In this document: one piece after another, positions 48,233 through 60,314 of the stretch | How positions within the stretch are numbered: the stretch's first letter is position 1 | How the letters are laid out: every line of letters begins with the position of its first letter | Origin: Apiospora phragmitis | Taxonomy: Eukaryota > Ascomycota > Sordariomycetes > Amphisphaeriales > Apiosporaceae | Assembly (NCBI GenBank): GCA_038363925.1 | Contig: JAQQWL010000006.1 | Coordinates: 3,266,501 to 3,330,500 of the forward strand | Direction: 5' to 3' | DNA: 64,000 nt | Translations under genes and position numbers: made by a program | The notes under the pieces: model-generated | The model's database searches: none | The model's input: only the letters and a program-made list of their open reading frames with translations | Told to the model about the DNA's origin: nothing

Positions 48233-51200
48233 GTTGAGTTGGTTGGGAAAGGTCAAAGTTGATTAAACGAGTGAAAGAAGGAAGTCGGGTTGCCTTGAAG
48301 TGTCCTAAGAAGCAGCGAGGATCAAAGAACAGAGAAGAAGGAATGGGGAAGCTGAATGTCGCGACAGAGCAGAGAGGACGTGTAAGGGGAGAGGTTGTTG
48401 TTGGACTGGAATCTTTTAATGAAAGATGGTCGGGATTTTGAGGAGAGAATCGCACGGTGGCTTTCCCAACTCCTGGATTGGACCAGGTGGAGAAAAAGGC
48501 TTAGGCTGCTTGGACTTGGACGTCGGGGGTGGTGCTACCAATGGCGCGTTCAGCTTGCAGGGGGCCGCTCGGGTTTGTTCAAATTAACGAAAGAGAAAAA
48601 AAAGAACAAGGGGATCTTATCAACCTGGGAGCTGGAACTTCAATAGGCAGGCTCGAGATGTATACTAGTACTTATACATACTTATATTCACTACTTTACC
48701 TACTGTCATTCCCTAAAGGCAGGATCAAACCCACCCGGGTCGGCCTCTACCTTACTTTCCACACAACCTTCCAACGACTGTCTGTGTCGAGGTGCTGTGA
48801 GTCGAATGTGTCGAGCAATGCACGCAATAGAACATTTGAATGATGGGCTGATATCTCCTTCTCTCTGAAATTGTCAAAGCATGAACCCTGCAGCCCCGGT
48901 CAGTCCTTGGGATCCAATCTATTAAAATCCAACTCTGCTTCCCGTGATGCACGCACAACGCCCCCACCCGAGGGGTCGAGTCCAGCATTGGGAAGCATGA
49001 GCGAAGTCCATCAGCTGCGCCCCCAAGTCCCAGGAAGAAGGAGGTAAATGCCATGCTTTGCCCATCCTTTCCGTCTTGCTATTGGGCAATGGCTCCTTGC
49101 TACCCCAAGACTCGGGGTCGACGAAGTGGCAGAGCCGGGCTCAGCTGATCAGACATACCGGGGAGGCTAGAGGGAGGAATGGTGGAAGGGGACGAACGAC
49201 GAAAAAAAGGGGTAGCATCGTAGCGCATCTGCTGAAGGGGCCAATCAGCTCCACCCCATGAACACGAGCCTCGATTAGCCACCTCCCCTAGAAGATGAAA
49301 TCTGTCTCTTCCAATTTCATCAGTGCTTCTGTCGTGTCCACCAAAAGGTTGCCATCAGTCTCGACCGTGTACGGAGTAAAGCTTGCGCCATTCCACCTGA
49401 TCAGATGACATGATCGCCTCGTAAGGCGTATGTAAGTCCGCTTGCATGGCCAACTCTACGTCGTAGGTTCAATTGCAACGCATGTACGCCGAAAAGCTTC
49501 TTGTCTTTCCCCGCCACGATTGGCTTTCAAGCTCTCCATGAGCAAGTAGGCGAACAAGCTCTCCATAGAGGTAGTAAGAGAGGTGAATGAGCAAGTAGGC
49601 GAACAGACAGAGGGCCAGAATCCTCAATGTAAATGACAAGAGCTATTTTTCTAATTTTCCAGCTGTCACATTTACAGAGCATCCAAGTAAGTTCATTGAG
49701 ATGACATACATTGCGACGCTGACAGAGGCAACGATGACTTCCACCTCGTATTCCTACTCTGGATGTTGGACGGACAATATCCCGCAGCACGCCGCCCGTT
49801 AGCTGTCCACGGGAGGGTCCCACCTTTCGGGCCGGCCTATTCAACAAGGGCGCTTCCGGTCTTATTGCTGAGCTGAGAAAAGGCTAACCTAGCCGAGTTT
49901 TTGCAACATCACTCGTGATCAAGACAATGCTTTCGCCTCTGGTGCCGATACTGAGGTTCGTAAACAAATACGAAAATAGAGTTGTAACTGTAACCTAATA
50001 TCTTTTCCTTGTTCTGACGGCAGATGCGAGATGACAAAATGCTGCAATACCACCCACCCTAACAAGCATTCCCCAATCGACGTGTCGTGTCACGTGGGGG
50101 TTTGGGAACCACTAGCCAAAGTACTTTTACTTACCTATTCGCTGGAGCGTCAATCCATCAATCGAGCCGCCGAGGTTGGATAAAAGATCCTTGTCACATA
50201 GCATAGGATCGTATCTCGTTACCCCGAAGCACGCACGCACTAGAACTAGATTGTGGAATGGAGATGGGGGATGGGGGTGAATGGGGGGACGTGACCGCTG
50301 TGACGAGAGAAGATTAGCTTTTCTACATCGTAACAAGGGCTGATCACCAGATTTATACCAACAAGGGTCCCGACTCGGGTGTGCTCGTACCACCCCCGAG
50401 CGGCTATTTTAATTGGATTAACCCATACTTCCACCTTTTAAGAAACCGATCTGATAGGGCTACATCGTCCGCCGTTTCTTGTTTACCCGCCAGCTGTCAC
50501 ATATACATGTGCCGGCTGGGGCCTATAGGAATGCATCCATCGCTTGCTGACCCTGGCCGGGCGTTGTGAAATCCCATGCGTGGGCCAAGCGAGATACCCA
50601 AGTTGGATCCCGGTGAAAGCTAGTTGTGACATCTCGGCTGCTCGGTGAACGAGTGTATGGATGAGATGGATGCGCTTCACCTCCCACCCCCGCGCCCCCT
50701 ACCATGCCGGAACACCTACATGCTACAACTACCATTCGGCCCCGGCGGCATTACCACCACACCACCACCACCGATGAACTAGGGGCGTGTAGCGTTGTTG
50801 CCTCCACCTAGTAGCCTTGACGTACCTCGGAGAGCAATAGCTTCAGGCCAGAGTGAGTTGGCACTGATGCATGCATCCAATCAACTCTGACCTCGTTTCC
50901 CTTTCTGGGCACATGTGTAGTCTCAACTCTATTTCGATTGCCAGCGGTAGGCTGCAGCACGTTCCCTCCCGTTCATGTGAACGAAGGAAAGCAAGTAATC
51001 CTCGTTTTCTAATACGATAGCAAATTGAAAACAGGGAGATTGGTGGTCTGGTTGGTTGGCTGCGGGTTGACAACGCTGTCATTCGTCGTGGAAATATAGT
51101 ATAGTTCATGCATGCCATCTCCCTTTTCCCCTAGCAACTGTCTTGACCAAGTAGCTTCCAAAGGTAAGTACGTTGCAACCCGTTTACATCAGATCAGGAA

Positions 51201-52355
51201 AGGTGAAGAGAATAGTCTCCAAGTCGTCCTGCCCGCCCCGGTTTCTTTCCTCTCCTGTCCATAAATTTCATCGATCATTCATGAGAAAATAGATAAATGA
51301 AAGCAGAAGTCCAACCGAGTCTGTCTGTCATAAAGTCTTGTCGTGAATCATTGTTGAGTCCATCAAAATAAGTAGTCTAAGATGTCATAAAAGGAGTCGG
51401 CGCCCGCTCGTGCTTGCCGTCCAGTAAGTCATGAGTAAAAGAAAAATAGAAAAAAGTGACCAATGAAGAGGGCGCCTCCCCGGGAAAGGTGGCATGGATT
51501 AATGAACACCCACAAAAGCAGCATCTGGAGAAACGCCAGTGAAGGTCATGATATCTCGTTCCACCTCCCATCTCGGGGGGCTGTGGGGAAAAGGCCCCCC
51601 TTCCGAAAGGGATAAGCTAGTAGCTGCGTCCAGAAGAACAGATTTCCGAAGGTAGGCGGTGCAGCAGCCAATGATCTCTCCAACATGGATACTGGCGTGG
51701 ATTGTGCCGGTCAAGCGACAAGAAGTTGCCTCCGCTACAAGTAGCCCAGGCAAAAGGATTGGCCGGGCCTATGTTTCCAACTCAGGGGCGGCCATCCCCA
51801 AGTGTTACCGGCGAAGGACGGCGGGACATTTGGTGTCCAGTCCAGGGGTGTGTATACGGAAACGTAAGGATATTCCAATCCGCAGAGGACGTGTGTGTGT
51901 CATTATGAATGAATGAAAGAGAACAGAATATAATCAAGAGGGAAAAGGGAGGCAGTCGTTTCGTCATTCGTTCATGGTTGTTGTCGTTAGGTCGTAAGTC
52001 GTCGATTTATGCAATTTTTGGTCTTCCGCTCTCTTAAGTTGGTATGTCCTCAGTGGATTCTCTGCGGAATATGCCTTGAAGATCAGCTGTGAAGCTTCGC
52101 CACTTTTATAGTTCAACGTCCCGGTGATTCGTTTCTTTCTCTCTCTCTGTCTCTCGTTCGCTCTCTTCACTCTTGCACCCCCTGTCTGCCCCCATCTTTT
52201 GGCGCGTGCAGGACCAACGGGCTTTTTAGTCTGGCAGGTAAAAAGAAAACATCATTGGCTCCAAGGTTTCAGGTTACACAGGAGCGACACCTCCTGGGCT
52301 CCATTGGGTAAGTGTGTGCGTGCGTATGTATGTATGTGTATGAGTGGCCTGGTCC
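48233..52355. other. Long gene-poor spacer
   Basis: The part next to 48233 is the pyrophosphorylase promoter. Otherwise about 4 kb without a gene I can support. It contains a local duplication (49528-49605), one TACGGAGTA (49370-49378) and CT/GTAT simple repeats near 52138-52160 and 52318-52342. Confidence 0.45.
49528..49605. repeat. Local interleaved direct duplication
   Basis: Two segments are each present twice in the same order: caagctctccat (49528-49539 and 49555-49566) and atgagcaagtaggcgaaca (49538-49556 and 49587-49605). The second copy has about 20 extra bases between them. It looks like a recent tandem duplication of roughly 27 bases plus an insertion. Confidence 0.75.
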
Positions 52356-53150
52356 TCAGTCGAAAGAGGCCGTGGAGCTGCTGCTCGAGTGACGGCCAGA
52401 CCGGTGATGGTGGCGACTCTCTCTGCGCCCGGCAGATGCGCTCCCATGCGACTTCTTGTGACGTCTGCCAGTGTCATTGGCTGGGAGACCCTGGACGATT
52501 CCGTTCCGGGCGAGCATGCCCCCGTTGACTGAGAAGTTCCGGCACACCATGAAGGCTCTCATGGCAGCGTTCTCCTGGGCCAGGCCGTCAGATTCGTACG
52601 CCAGGTCTGTCTGGTACTCGCGGCCATTGACAAGGACCAGGCAGGTGTAGCCACTGGCGTCCCGGTAGCATTCGTAAGAAGGGTCTTCCCAACCCCTTCG
52701 CCGGCACAAGCCTAAGGGGGAGTAACGTCAGCTCTTGCTTGGTTCTTGGAGGGTCCCCGATTCGCCGCGGGTTTGCGATGCTGTTGCATATATCTGCAGC
52801 CCTGACGAGGCGAGATGACAGAACAGCATGGCGCTGCATGACAGCCCAATGATCGAAACACCCTGCTCGGGGACGTATTCAACGGTGGATAGCATGCCAG
52901 GAACGTGGGGCAGGGCGATCGAGAGGCACGCGCTTTAGACGGCGGGATCTCTGATGGTCGCCTGCACGTCTTCGTGATGCAGGGGTTGGCACATGTAAGA
53001 CGAACTGCCACCATTACAGCCCCACCCGCGTATCATCACCAAGTGGTTTTTCTTGGGAGGTGCGCAATTTGCCATTGGCGACGACCAAGTCACAAAAATG
53101 GAATAATAAGAAGACTTACTCTCCAGGTATTGCATGTAGAATCCGCCCAT
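52356..53150 (-). CDS. Small protein with dsRBD-like core and His/Ser-rich tail
   Basis: Exons 53120-53150 (MGGFYMQYLE) and 52356-52711 join in phase to give 128 aa; the intron is 408 bases. The core (CRRRGWEDPSYECYRDASGY, TCLVLVNGREYQTDLAYESD, then AQENAAMRAFMVCRN) has the alpha-beta-beta-beta-alpha rhythm of a double-stranded RNA-binding domain, with the last helix rich in Ala. The basic KKxxK patch of a canonical dsRBD is not seen, so RNA binding is uncertain. After NGGMLARNGIVQGLP comes a disordered tail of His, Arg and Ser. I recognise this as a small protein type conserved in filamentous ascomycetes, without a described function that I can name. Confidence 0.75.
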
Positions 53151-56100
53151 GTTGCTGGATTTTTCCAATGGCTAGGGATGGCTTCCTCTTTCCTTGGGGG
53201 AAGGGCAAGGATGGTCACGAACGAGGCGGACAACAACACCGGGGGGGTGACACTTCTTCCTTCGTTCGCACTTGGGAGAAACAAGAGCAAGCAGCACACG
53301 GGACGAAAGAACCGAAACGCCTTGGGGATATGCACTCGAGCCCAACCGTGGGGGAATGGTAAAGAACTTGTAGAGGAAGGCAGACGACGGGCAGGTAGGG
53401 CTGCGGTGCTGAAAGAGTCTGTGGCACAAGACTGAGAGGTGTGGTGAGGTGGTGGTGAGGTTAGGCTACGTATTCAGGGCTGCGGTGCACAGAGACGATC
53501 CATCGACGGCGAGACATGTGTGCTTTATTGCAGAAATGTGTGTTGTTTAGTGCGGGGCAGGGATATCTAAAGAAACGGAATCAAAACAGACTGGACCGAA
53601 TGGACGGCGGGTAGGGAAATAGGACAAGTTCGACAGAGAGATGCATGTCGAGATGCGGCTCTCAAAGTGTGACCCATCTCTGATGTGTTGGCGCGCGTCG
53701 TCGCCAGTTGATAATACCGCAGAGACTAGGCAACTCCACCGCAACACATGGGGTAGGTATGCAGCCTGTAGACGATCTCCTGCCTGTCGATAAGTCTCGC
53801 AGTAGGTAGGTATGTAGGTAGGTACATACATCTGTCCAAACTATGGATGTATGCACGTCTATTCCTGACCAAGACTCGTTCTGACCTACTGCTAGTTGCT
53901 ATGTATGCATGTACATACTTGGCCTATAGTACCGGGTCCCATCTAGTCTTGCCTATCCTCCTTGACCTCTCTCTCTCGCCTCTGCCCTGTCCCACAAAGG
54001 GGAAGGAAGGGACCCTCGGCCAGGGAGGGGGCAAAGGTGAACAAGATACTGTACAGAAGATGCAGAGACCGGCATAGCGAAGTGGCAAAATGGGACCTGG
54101 TAACGATGGTCTGCGACCAATCTGCAGCGTCGACGGATACTGATGAACAGCGAGAAGGAAACAAACCTTTTTTTCTTCCCTCTGTTGCATAGGTCGGACA
54201 GTGTGTGGCCACTGACTGGGCCGGCCGACCACTCAAGTTACGGCCATATAATAAGTCGAGAGATGGACGGACTAGGAAGGGATGTGCCTAGCTCTCACCC
54301 GGTAGACAAGAAGGGGCCGAACTGGTCCTGCTGGAGAGATGGATGGACCAGCTCTCCCTTATTAGCCACTAATGCAGCAGTAGCCAAAATGAAGTGGTAA
54401 CAATATCTGACGAAAGGGAGGGGGGAAACGGGGGTCGGCTCCCCTTTGTAAAGAAGCGCGCGAGGGCGAGAAGCGACAACGACAGCAGGAAGAGACCAAG
54501 AGAAAGAAAGTAAGTAAGAAAAAAGAGATACAACAGTTGAACTCCCCACGTAACATGCATGCCGCCCACCTGCCATGCTACCAGGATGCCTGTCTTGCCC
54601 ATGTAATAAGCTTGTAGGTATCATGTAGGTTGAGGTATAGACCCATGTACCCGACCAGGACTTGCGATGCAGAGAACAAACCGAGAGAGAGGGGCAGAGG
54701 GGTTGGCCACCGGCTCGATGAGGTATTGACGGGGCTAGACGAACAGGTAAGAGGCCCAGGAAGCCAAACTACTGGCCCAGAGCACATGAGGGCCTTAGTG
54801 GGCCGCGAGAGAGTCAGCGATTCGCACAAGGGCGGACAAAGGAAAATAAAAAGGCGACAAAGGAACATCTGAGCAGTAGTCATCGTCAATTGATATGGAC
54901 AGGAGGTAAAATGGAACGAGGGAAAGAGGCAATTGGACGAATCAGGTGGCCCCAGCCGCTTGGGTCCTTTCAGAAACAGAAAAATCACAATAAACCCGGC
55001 CAGCTAGCGAAGCTGCCAAGTAGGTATGTAAGTACATACATTCATCCATCAATTGATCAAACTGCTGGACAGAGAGACTAAAGGTTAGACTGGGGTTTTT
55101 CGGAGTATATAGAGATGAAATGGCGTCGGCGCTTTTGTGGCCCATGGTATGATAGGTTGCAGCTGTAGTCGCCTGCTGTAATTGGTACACTTGAGGTAAA
55201 ATGCTGTTGCTTTTCCTTCACCCGTCAGAGTCGGAAATAAGTTCCATGGTGCAAAGAAAAAAGGGACAAGGGCGGGTCGTGATTGGCCGGTTCGCTGGGA
55301 AAAGCGAGCGGATGGATAACGGAGGGAGTCGGTGAACAAGTTACATGTCAGGTTAATAGGGTATTAGAATATGAGTTGCATGAACTGGCTCTACCACACC
55401 TACATCCATTGATCCATCCCATACCAGCCATACCGTACCCTTCGTTCGAATCAGCTTGGCGACCTACCTGACCACCCCCCGGCTCGGCCTGGTCTCTCTT
55501 TGGGCCTCTCTGCCCCTCGAGACCCTGCTACCCTGCCAGCGGGCGAGTGTGAATGGACGAGATCTGGCGAGGCAACTAAGCAGGCAAAGTCCAAAACGCT
55601 TAACACCTCATGCAATGATGAGTTGTCATTGCTGCTTGATATTAAAATTATGAACCGTCCAATTGATACTTTGCTCTGCAGAGACTCCCGTCTTTTTGAG
55701 TACTGCTAGTGCCCAGGAAACAACGCCATCAATTCGACTGGAGTACAATACAGTGTACCGTATCGTATGTACCGGCCTCGAACCGCCTGGGCGGCCTTTG
55801 TGTGGTGTTGTTCGGTCGAGACAGAACGGGCGATTCGATGCACATCGCTGCGTATGGATGGGGCAGGGACCCCGTAGATGATGGCATCGGTTCATCGGAG
55901 AGGTGGCAGAAGCCGTGGAAAATGCAGTCGAAGCATGCGGCCCGGTGGCGCGCAAGGAGGGCAGCGCCATTGGACGGGTTACAGAACGAGGAACATGGCA
56001 TGGCAGATACTCGAGAGTTTCGCCGGTTCAGCTCACGATGTCTTACAGGAGCCAATTACTTGGTAACCCGGCTTGGGCTACACACTAGCATACAGACTTA

Positions 56101-58552
56101 GTGGCATTCTGGAAGGCAGCCCCTATAGACCGGTTCCAATGCAAGTTATTTAAAACAAAAAAGACTAATTAAAACCAAGTCTGCTGCTCGCAAACGCCAT
56201 GCCATGCCATGCTATGCCATGCTGACGATAGATTGACGACTGGCTGCATGGCGCCGTCGGGTTGGTGGTGGAAACCCTGATGATGAAAGAAAAGGGTCGT
56301 CGGCCGATGGGGATGGAGGGGTGGTGGTGTGTCAACCCAGTCAACCCCGTCAACCCACTGGAATAGATTGATAGAAACCACATAAGCTTTCCACAACCAA
56401 TCCGGGCTCAAGTCGCACACGACCAATGACATCCCGGCTCTATACCGAGATGTGCCCCAAGATCCCATAGCTTATTAGTCCAGCACTTCGGGAAACCTTC
56501 TTTCTGTGCGGGCGGGCGTCGCTATCACCCTGCCTCCTCCTACTCCTCCTCCATCTTTTCCCTCTCTGCAGTTCTTCCATCCATGCCCCGAATCCTTCGA
56601 TCAATCAAACTGCTATGCACTGCACCCCTCTTGATCACGCAAAGAAGGGCAACATCATAGTACATGTCTTTCCATGCCAGAAGGTGGCCAAAGATGGTCT
56701 CTGTCCATGGCCATGAGGGGTCGTTTGCCCTAAAGCGCAAACCCACTTACCTGGCTGGACTATCCAATTCCGCCACGATGCAAGTGTCGTGCATCAGCAG
56801 CCGGGATCATTCCAGTAGTAGTAGTACAGCGCCAGGCACTCTCCGCATACCCTGTCTCGCTGGTAATTGATTGAAAGGGCCAGTACGTAGAAATGCGTAT
56901 CGGTCTATTGCCATTGTTGTCTATTATATCTATATCAGAGACAGGGAGGTGGGCGTTAGGCTGTACAAGCAGAGGCCATCCGTCTAGTTCGTCATTGATG
57001 CTATTTCGGAGACCATATACTCGGTTTATATAATGCATACTACTAGGTACTACCTCCTAACCTCCTAACGTAAAATAGGTCTGGCAGTAGCGGTACATAC
57101 CCCGCCCCCTCCTTTTTTTCATCTCATAGCATATTGTCGATATGCAAGGTATGCAAGGTATGCACTACTATGTAGGATTGTATGTACTACAGCATTCGGT
57201 CTATAACCGGAGACGAGGTCGATTTCATCGGTACTCGCTTGCGACGAGACTGGCTCTGCTACGCCGATAGGCTGTCCAGCTTGTTGTCAAGGATAGGCCC
57301 GTAGTGTTCCGCCGTCTACAGATGAAGCTGAGACTTCTATGGAGGGCCGAAATGCCTCTTCTCACCTTGTAGCGGCTTCTTCCTTGGTCCTTGGTATCAA
57401 TTCCATGCAAATATATGCATCTCGAATCTTTCGGCTGAGCTGTGATGCAACGAGAGCTATGGACATCTGACTCTGACCATCCGTCTGTGTCTAAGGGCTG
57501 ACTGCAGCTGCTACAATAATGACACCAACATTTCGCAGCAATTGTCGAAAAGGGGGGGCAGAGATTGTGTGGGAGATACTATGTTGGAAAATTCAGGAGG
57601 GCACGTCAGAAAGATGACCCGGCTCTCGCGGTCAGGCTCCTATGCTTTTAAGGCCTCGAGTAAATATGTCGAGACTCGTGTGTGCGAGTTACGACGGAGT
57701 CATGTTGGGCCATTCAGAGATCTGACTCACTCTCGAGGATACCTCGGGCAACGTCACATGGGAACATCCAAGGGGCTCGTCCATGCTGCTTTCGTCTCTC
57801 AGCGAGGGAAGACCCTCCGATGGTACTCTTACTCCGAGATCGAGGACAATGGGTAGTGACATAGCCCGGCCTGATGCTGATGAAACTCGGTCAGGTCCTT
57901 CCCAATTGCCTGGGACGAGGGAGACGTGGTTAATGGGATACATATCCTTCTGCTGTCTTAAGGAGAGTCTCATCAATTCCGAAGTTGGACAGGCCCAATC
58001 GAGACCATCGATGTCGTGGGTTCTAGATTGGCGAATGCATAGAAGTTCACAAAGCCTGGCTCTATCACCCCCCCCCCATTGCGGCCGGGCGAAGTACATC
58101 TATCGGCCCCCTTCGTATCACCACGCACACTTCACCTGCCGTTTGCAGCCTGCATGAAAATAGCTGTATAGACAAGCCAAAGCGGCATGGTCGGAGGCTG
58201 AGCCGGTCCACGGCATAGACTAAATTGTACTGTTCAAGAAGCCAAGCTTCGATAAGTGTTGTCTTGTGTGTCACTATGAGATGATCCTTCTCCATGCAGA
58301 GCCGACTTGAGGCCATGTCCTAATATCCGGCCTACCCGTCTGGGACACGGTCCGGGTCTTCCCGCTGGAATAGGACCCTTCCACATTCATAGCCAAGCCA
58401 AAACACCTACGTACTCTCGCGCGTAGGATTTGGACGCGTTCACGAGAACGGCCCAAGGTCTATTCGGGGGTTGCAGATATTACTCGCCGCGTATTGGTTC
58501 GCCTCCCAGCAATGCGGCCTCCTCCCTATGCGACCGCCAGGCGGGCCAGGAC
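53151..58552. other. Long gene-poor spacer
   Basis: About 5.4 kb. It contains a GTAG-type tetranucleotide run (53802-53830), an ATGCC run (56196-56223), a duplicated ATGCAAGGT (about 57141-57160) and a C10 run (58068-58077). Part of an interspersed repeat lies at 58460-58492. Open frames at 57542-58157 on both strands are unrecognised. A long non-coding transcript or an unrecognised small gene cannot be excluded. Confidence 0.4.
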
Positions 58553-60314
58553 TCAGAACCCTGGCTTCGATAAGAAATATGTCATGACCTCCTCCCGCTT
58601 CTCCTGCGGAATAGCGTAGACAGGGTCTGTGGGGTTAAGACGGTCCTGCTCATCAAATAGCTGAGGATCCGAGTACGGTGATACCTTCCACGCCATGTTT
58701 GTCACATATTCATTCTCGGCCAGGACAGCGCTCACAACATGCTGTGCAGAAGTGAGACCACTCAGCACATAGCAGGTATGATATGCGTCGGATCGGCTAT
58801 AGCAGAAAATCAATTTAGCCCCTCCAGCGGTAAAACAAAAGCAGGCCCAGGAGATTACTCGACTTACTGGCTAGGCTTGTCCCTCATTCCACCTTTGGAC
58901 GAATGGTCTTGGCCACAAGACATGATATACCGGATTAGACCCTCACGGTCATAGAAACTGACAAATTCGGGAGTGGGCTCGCGTTGGGGCCCAGAGTCAT
59001 GGGCGGGCTGCGACGGTGCTCGCAGGCTGGCTTGGATTAGGGGCCAGCATGCACCCACCCAGTGGCTGTAACAACCATCGACAAGCTTGTTTGTGCGACC
59101 AGAAAAGCCGCCTTCTGGGGCATATTGGCGGGAGGAGAGCCAAGAGATAAGGCGTGGCACATTAAGTGTCCTGGTTACGTAGGGTCAGTGAGCATCGTCT
59201 ACGTTGTCACGACCTCAATGGACAGAATCTTAGATGCTGCATACCTAGGAATGATCCGATGCGGAGCGTCCAGTATTGCGAGACAGCCCAACGCGCAGAA
59301 GGCATATGCACCATGTGCCTCAGCATCCGGCTTTGCGGAGATGCCACCCTCGAATGTTTGGCCTGCATATGTTAGTCTGGGTCGGCGGCAAGGGTGTACC
59401 AGTTCGGTTCCTGCTCACATCTTTGTACATAATCCGCTAGGCCGGTGTACAGATCAGCCAGTCCAGCGACGCTCGCAGGAGAATCAGATGACAAACTCAG
59501 TGGAATGTTGAGCAGAGAGATGATGACGGCCGCGCAGTAAGCACCCCTACGGAGAATATCATGAGATTCGGACGGTTGGGTTTGCCAGAGCAGCTACTCA
59601 CCTGACGTCGACCTCGCCCCCTAGAGACATCTGGAAGCCTCCATCCGGCTGCTTCAACGACGACAGCCATTTCCACATGGCGCGTCTGTCAATGACCTCA
59701 TATGCAGACTCCCCACCCACAATGACCAGCGACAGTACCATTGCATAAGTGGTTGCTAGATGTGAAGTCTGGCCAAACCCACCGCCGAAGCCACCCGTCT
59801 TGTTCTGCATGTGAGTTGCCGTCACAATGAGGCTTTCTCTGAACTTGGACACATCGGCTCCCAGTAAGGACAGGGCATTGAGGGCCCAGTACATGCACCA
59901 CGGCCTGCTTGCATCGGCACCGACAAAGGGCGCCGGAAGGTTTCCGAGGGTAGTCTCCAGGTACTTAATGTGTCTCTCACGGTGAAGATGGGGCACGCCA
60001 TTGGCATTGTACTCGATGTTGCTATCCGCCGCCTTCAGCAAAGGTAGACATTGGTCGAGAGTTCGATCCTGTGCAGTGGATGTAGCAGTAACCAGAGGAT
60101 CGATGATAGGTGGCTCTGACGTGTAAAGAACGTCTATTGGAAGACGCGATCCGCGGATCGAGGGATCAGCCATTTGAGAAACGACCTCTTCGTCAACGGC
60201 CAAGTCCGTAGTACGGGTTGCCATGGTAGCCACACGGGCAGAGCTCGAAGTCGTGGGATTTCTCTTGAAGACGACTTTCCGGCGTGCACGGGCGAGACTG
60301 GTTGTCATTGGCAT
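58553..60314 (-). CDS. ram1: Protein farnesyltransferase beta subunit
   Basis: Catalytic beta subunit of CaaX farnesyltransferase; with the alpha subunit it farnesylates Ras, Rho-type and pheromone-like proteins. Five exons: 59602-60314, 59419-59546, 59245-59362, 58868-59170, 58553-58796; all phases agree (501 aa from ATG 60314). Repeated QW-like barrel motifs are visible: GGFGGGFGQTSHLATTYAM, DGGFQMSLGGEVDVRGAYC, QTFEGGISAKPDAEAHGAY and GGFSGRTNKLVDGCYSHWVG. The zinc ligands are Asp and Cys in VDGCYSHW and His in YHTCYVLSGL. DAEAHGAYAFC and the aromatic YSHWVGACW fit farnesyl rather than geranylgeranyl transferase. The start is uncertain: ATG 60359 and ATG 60308 are in frame. The N-terminal ~50 residues are basic and disordered. 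Confidence 0.95.

Noticed and set aside
57542..58157. Overlapping 100-136 codon frames on both strands
   Set aside because: No recognisable motif, no splice structure, and both strands equally open.
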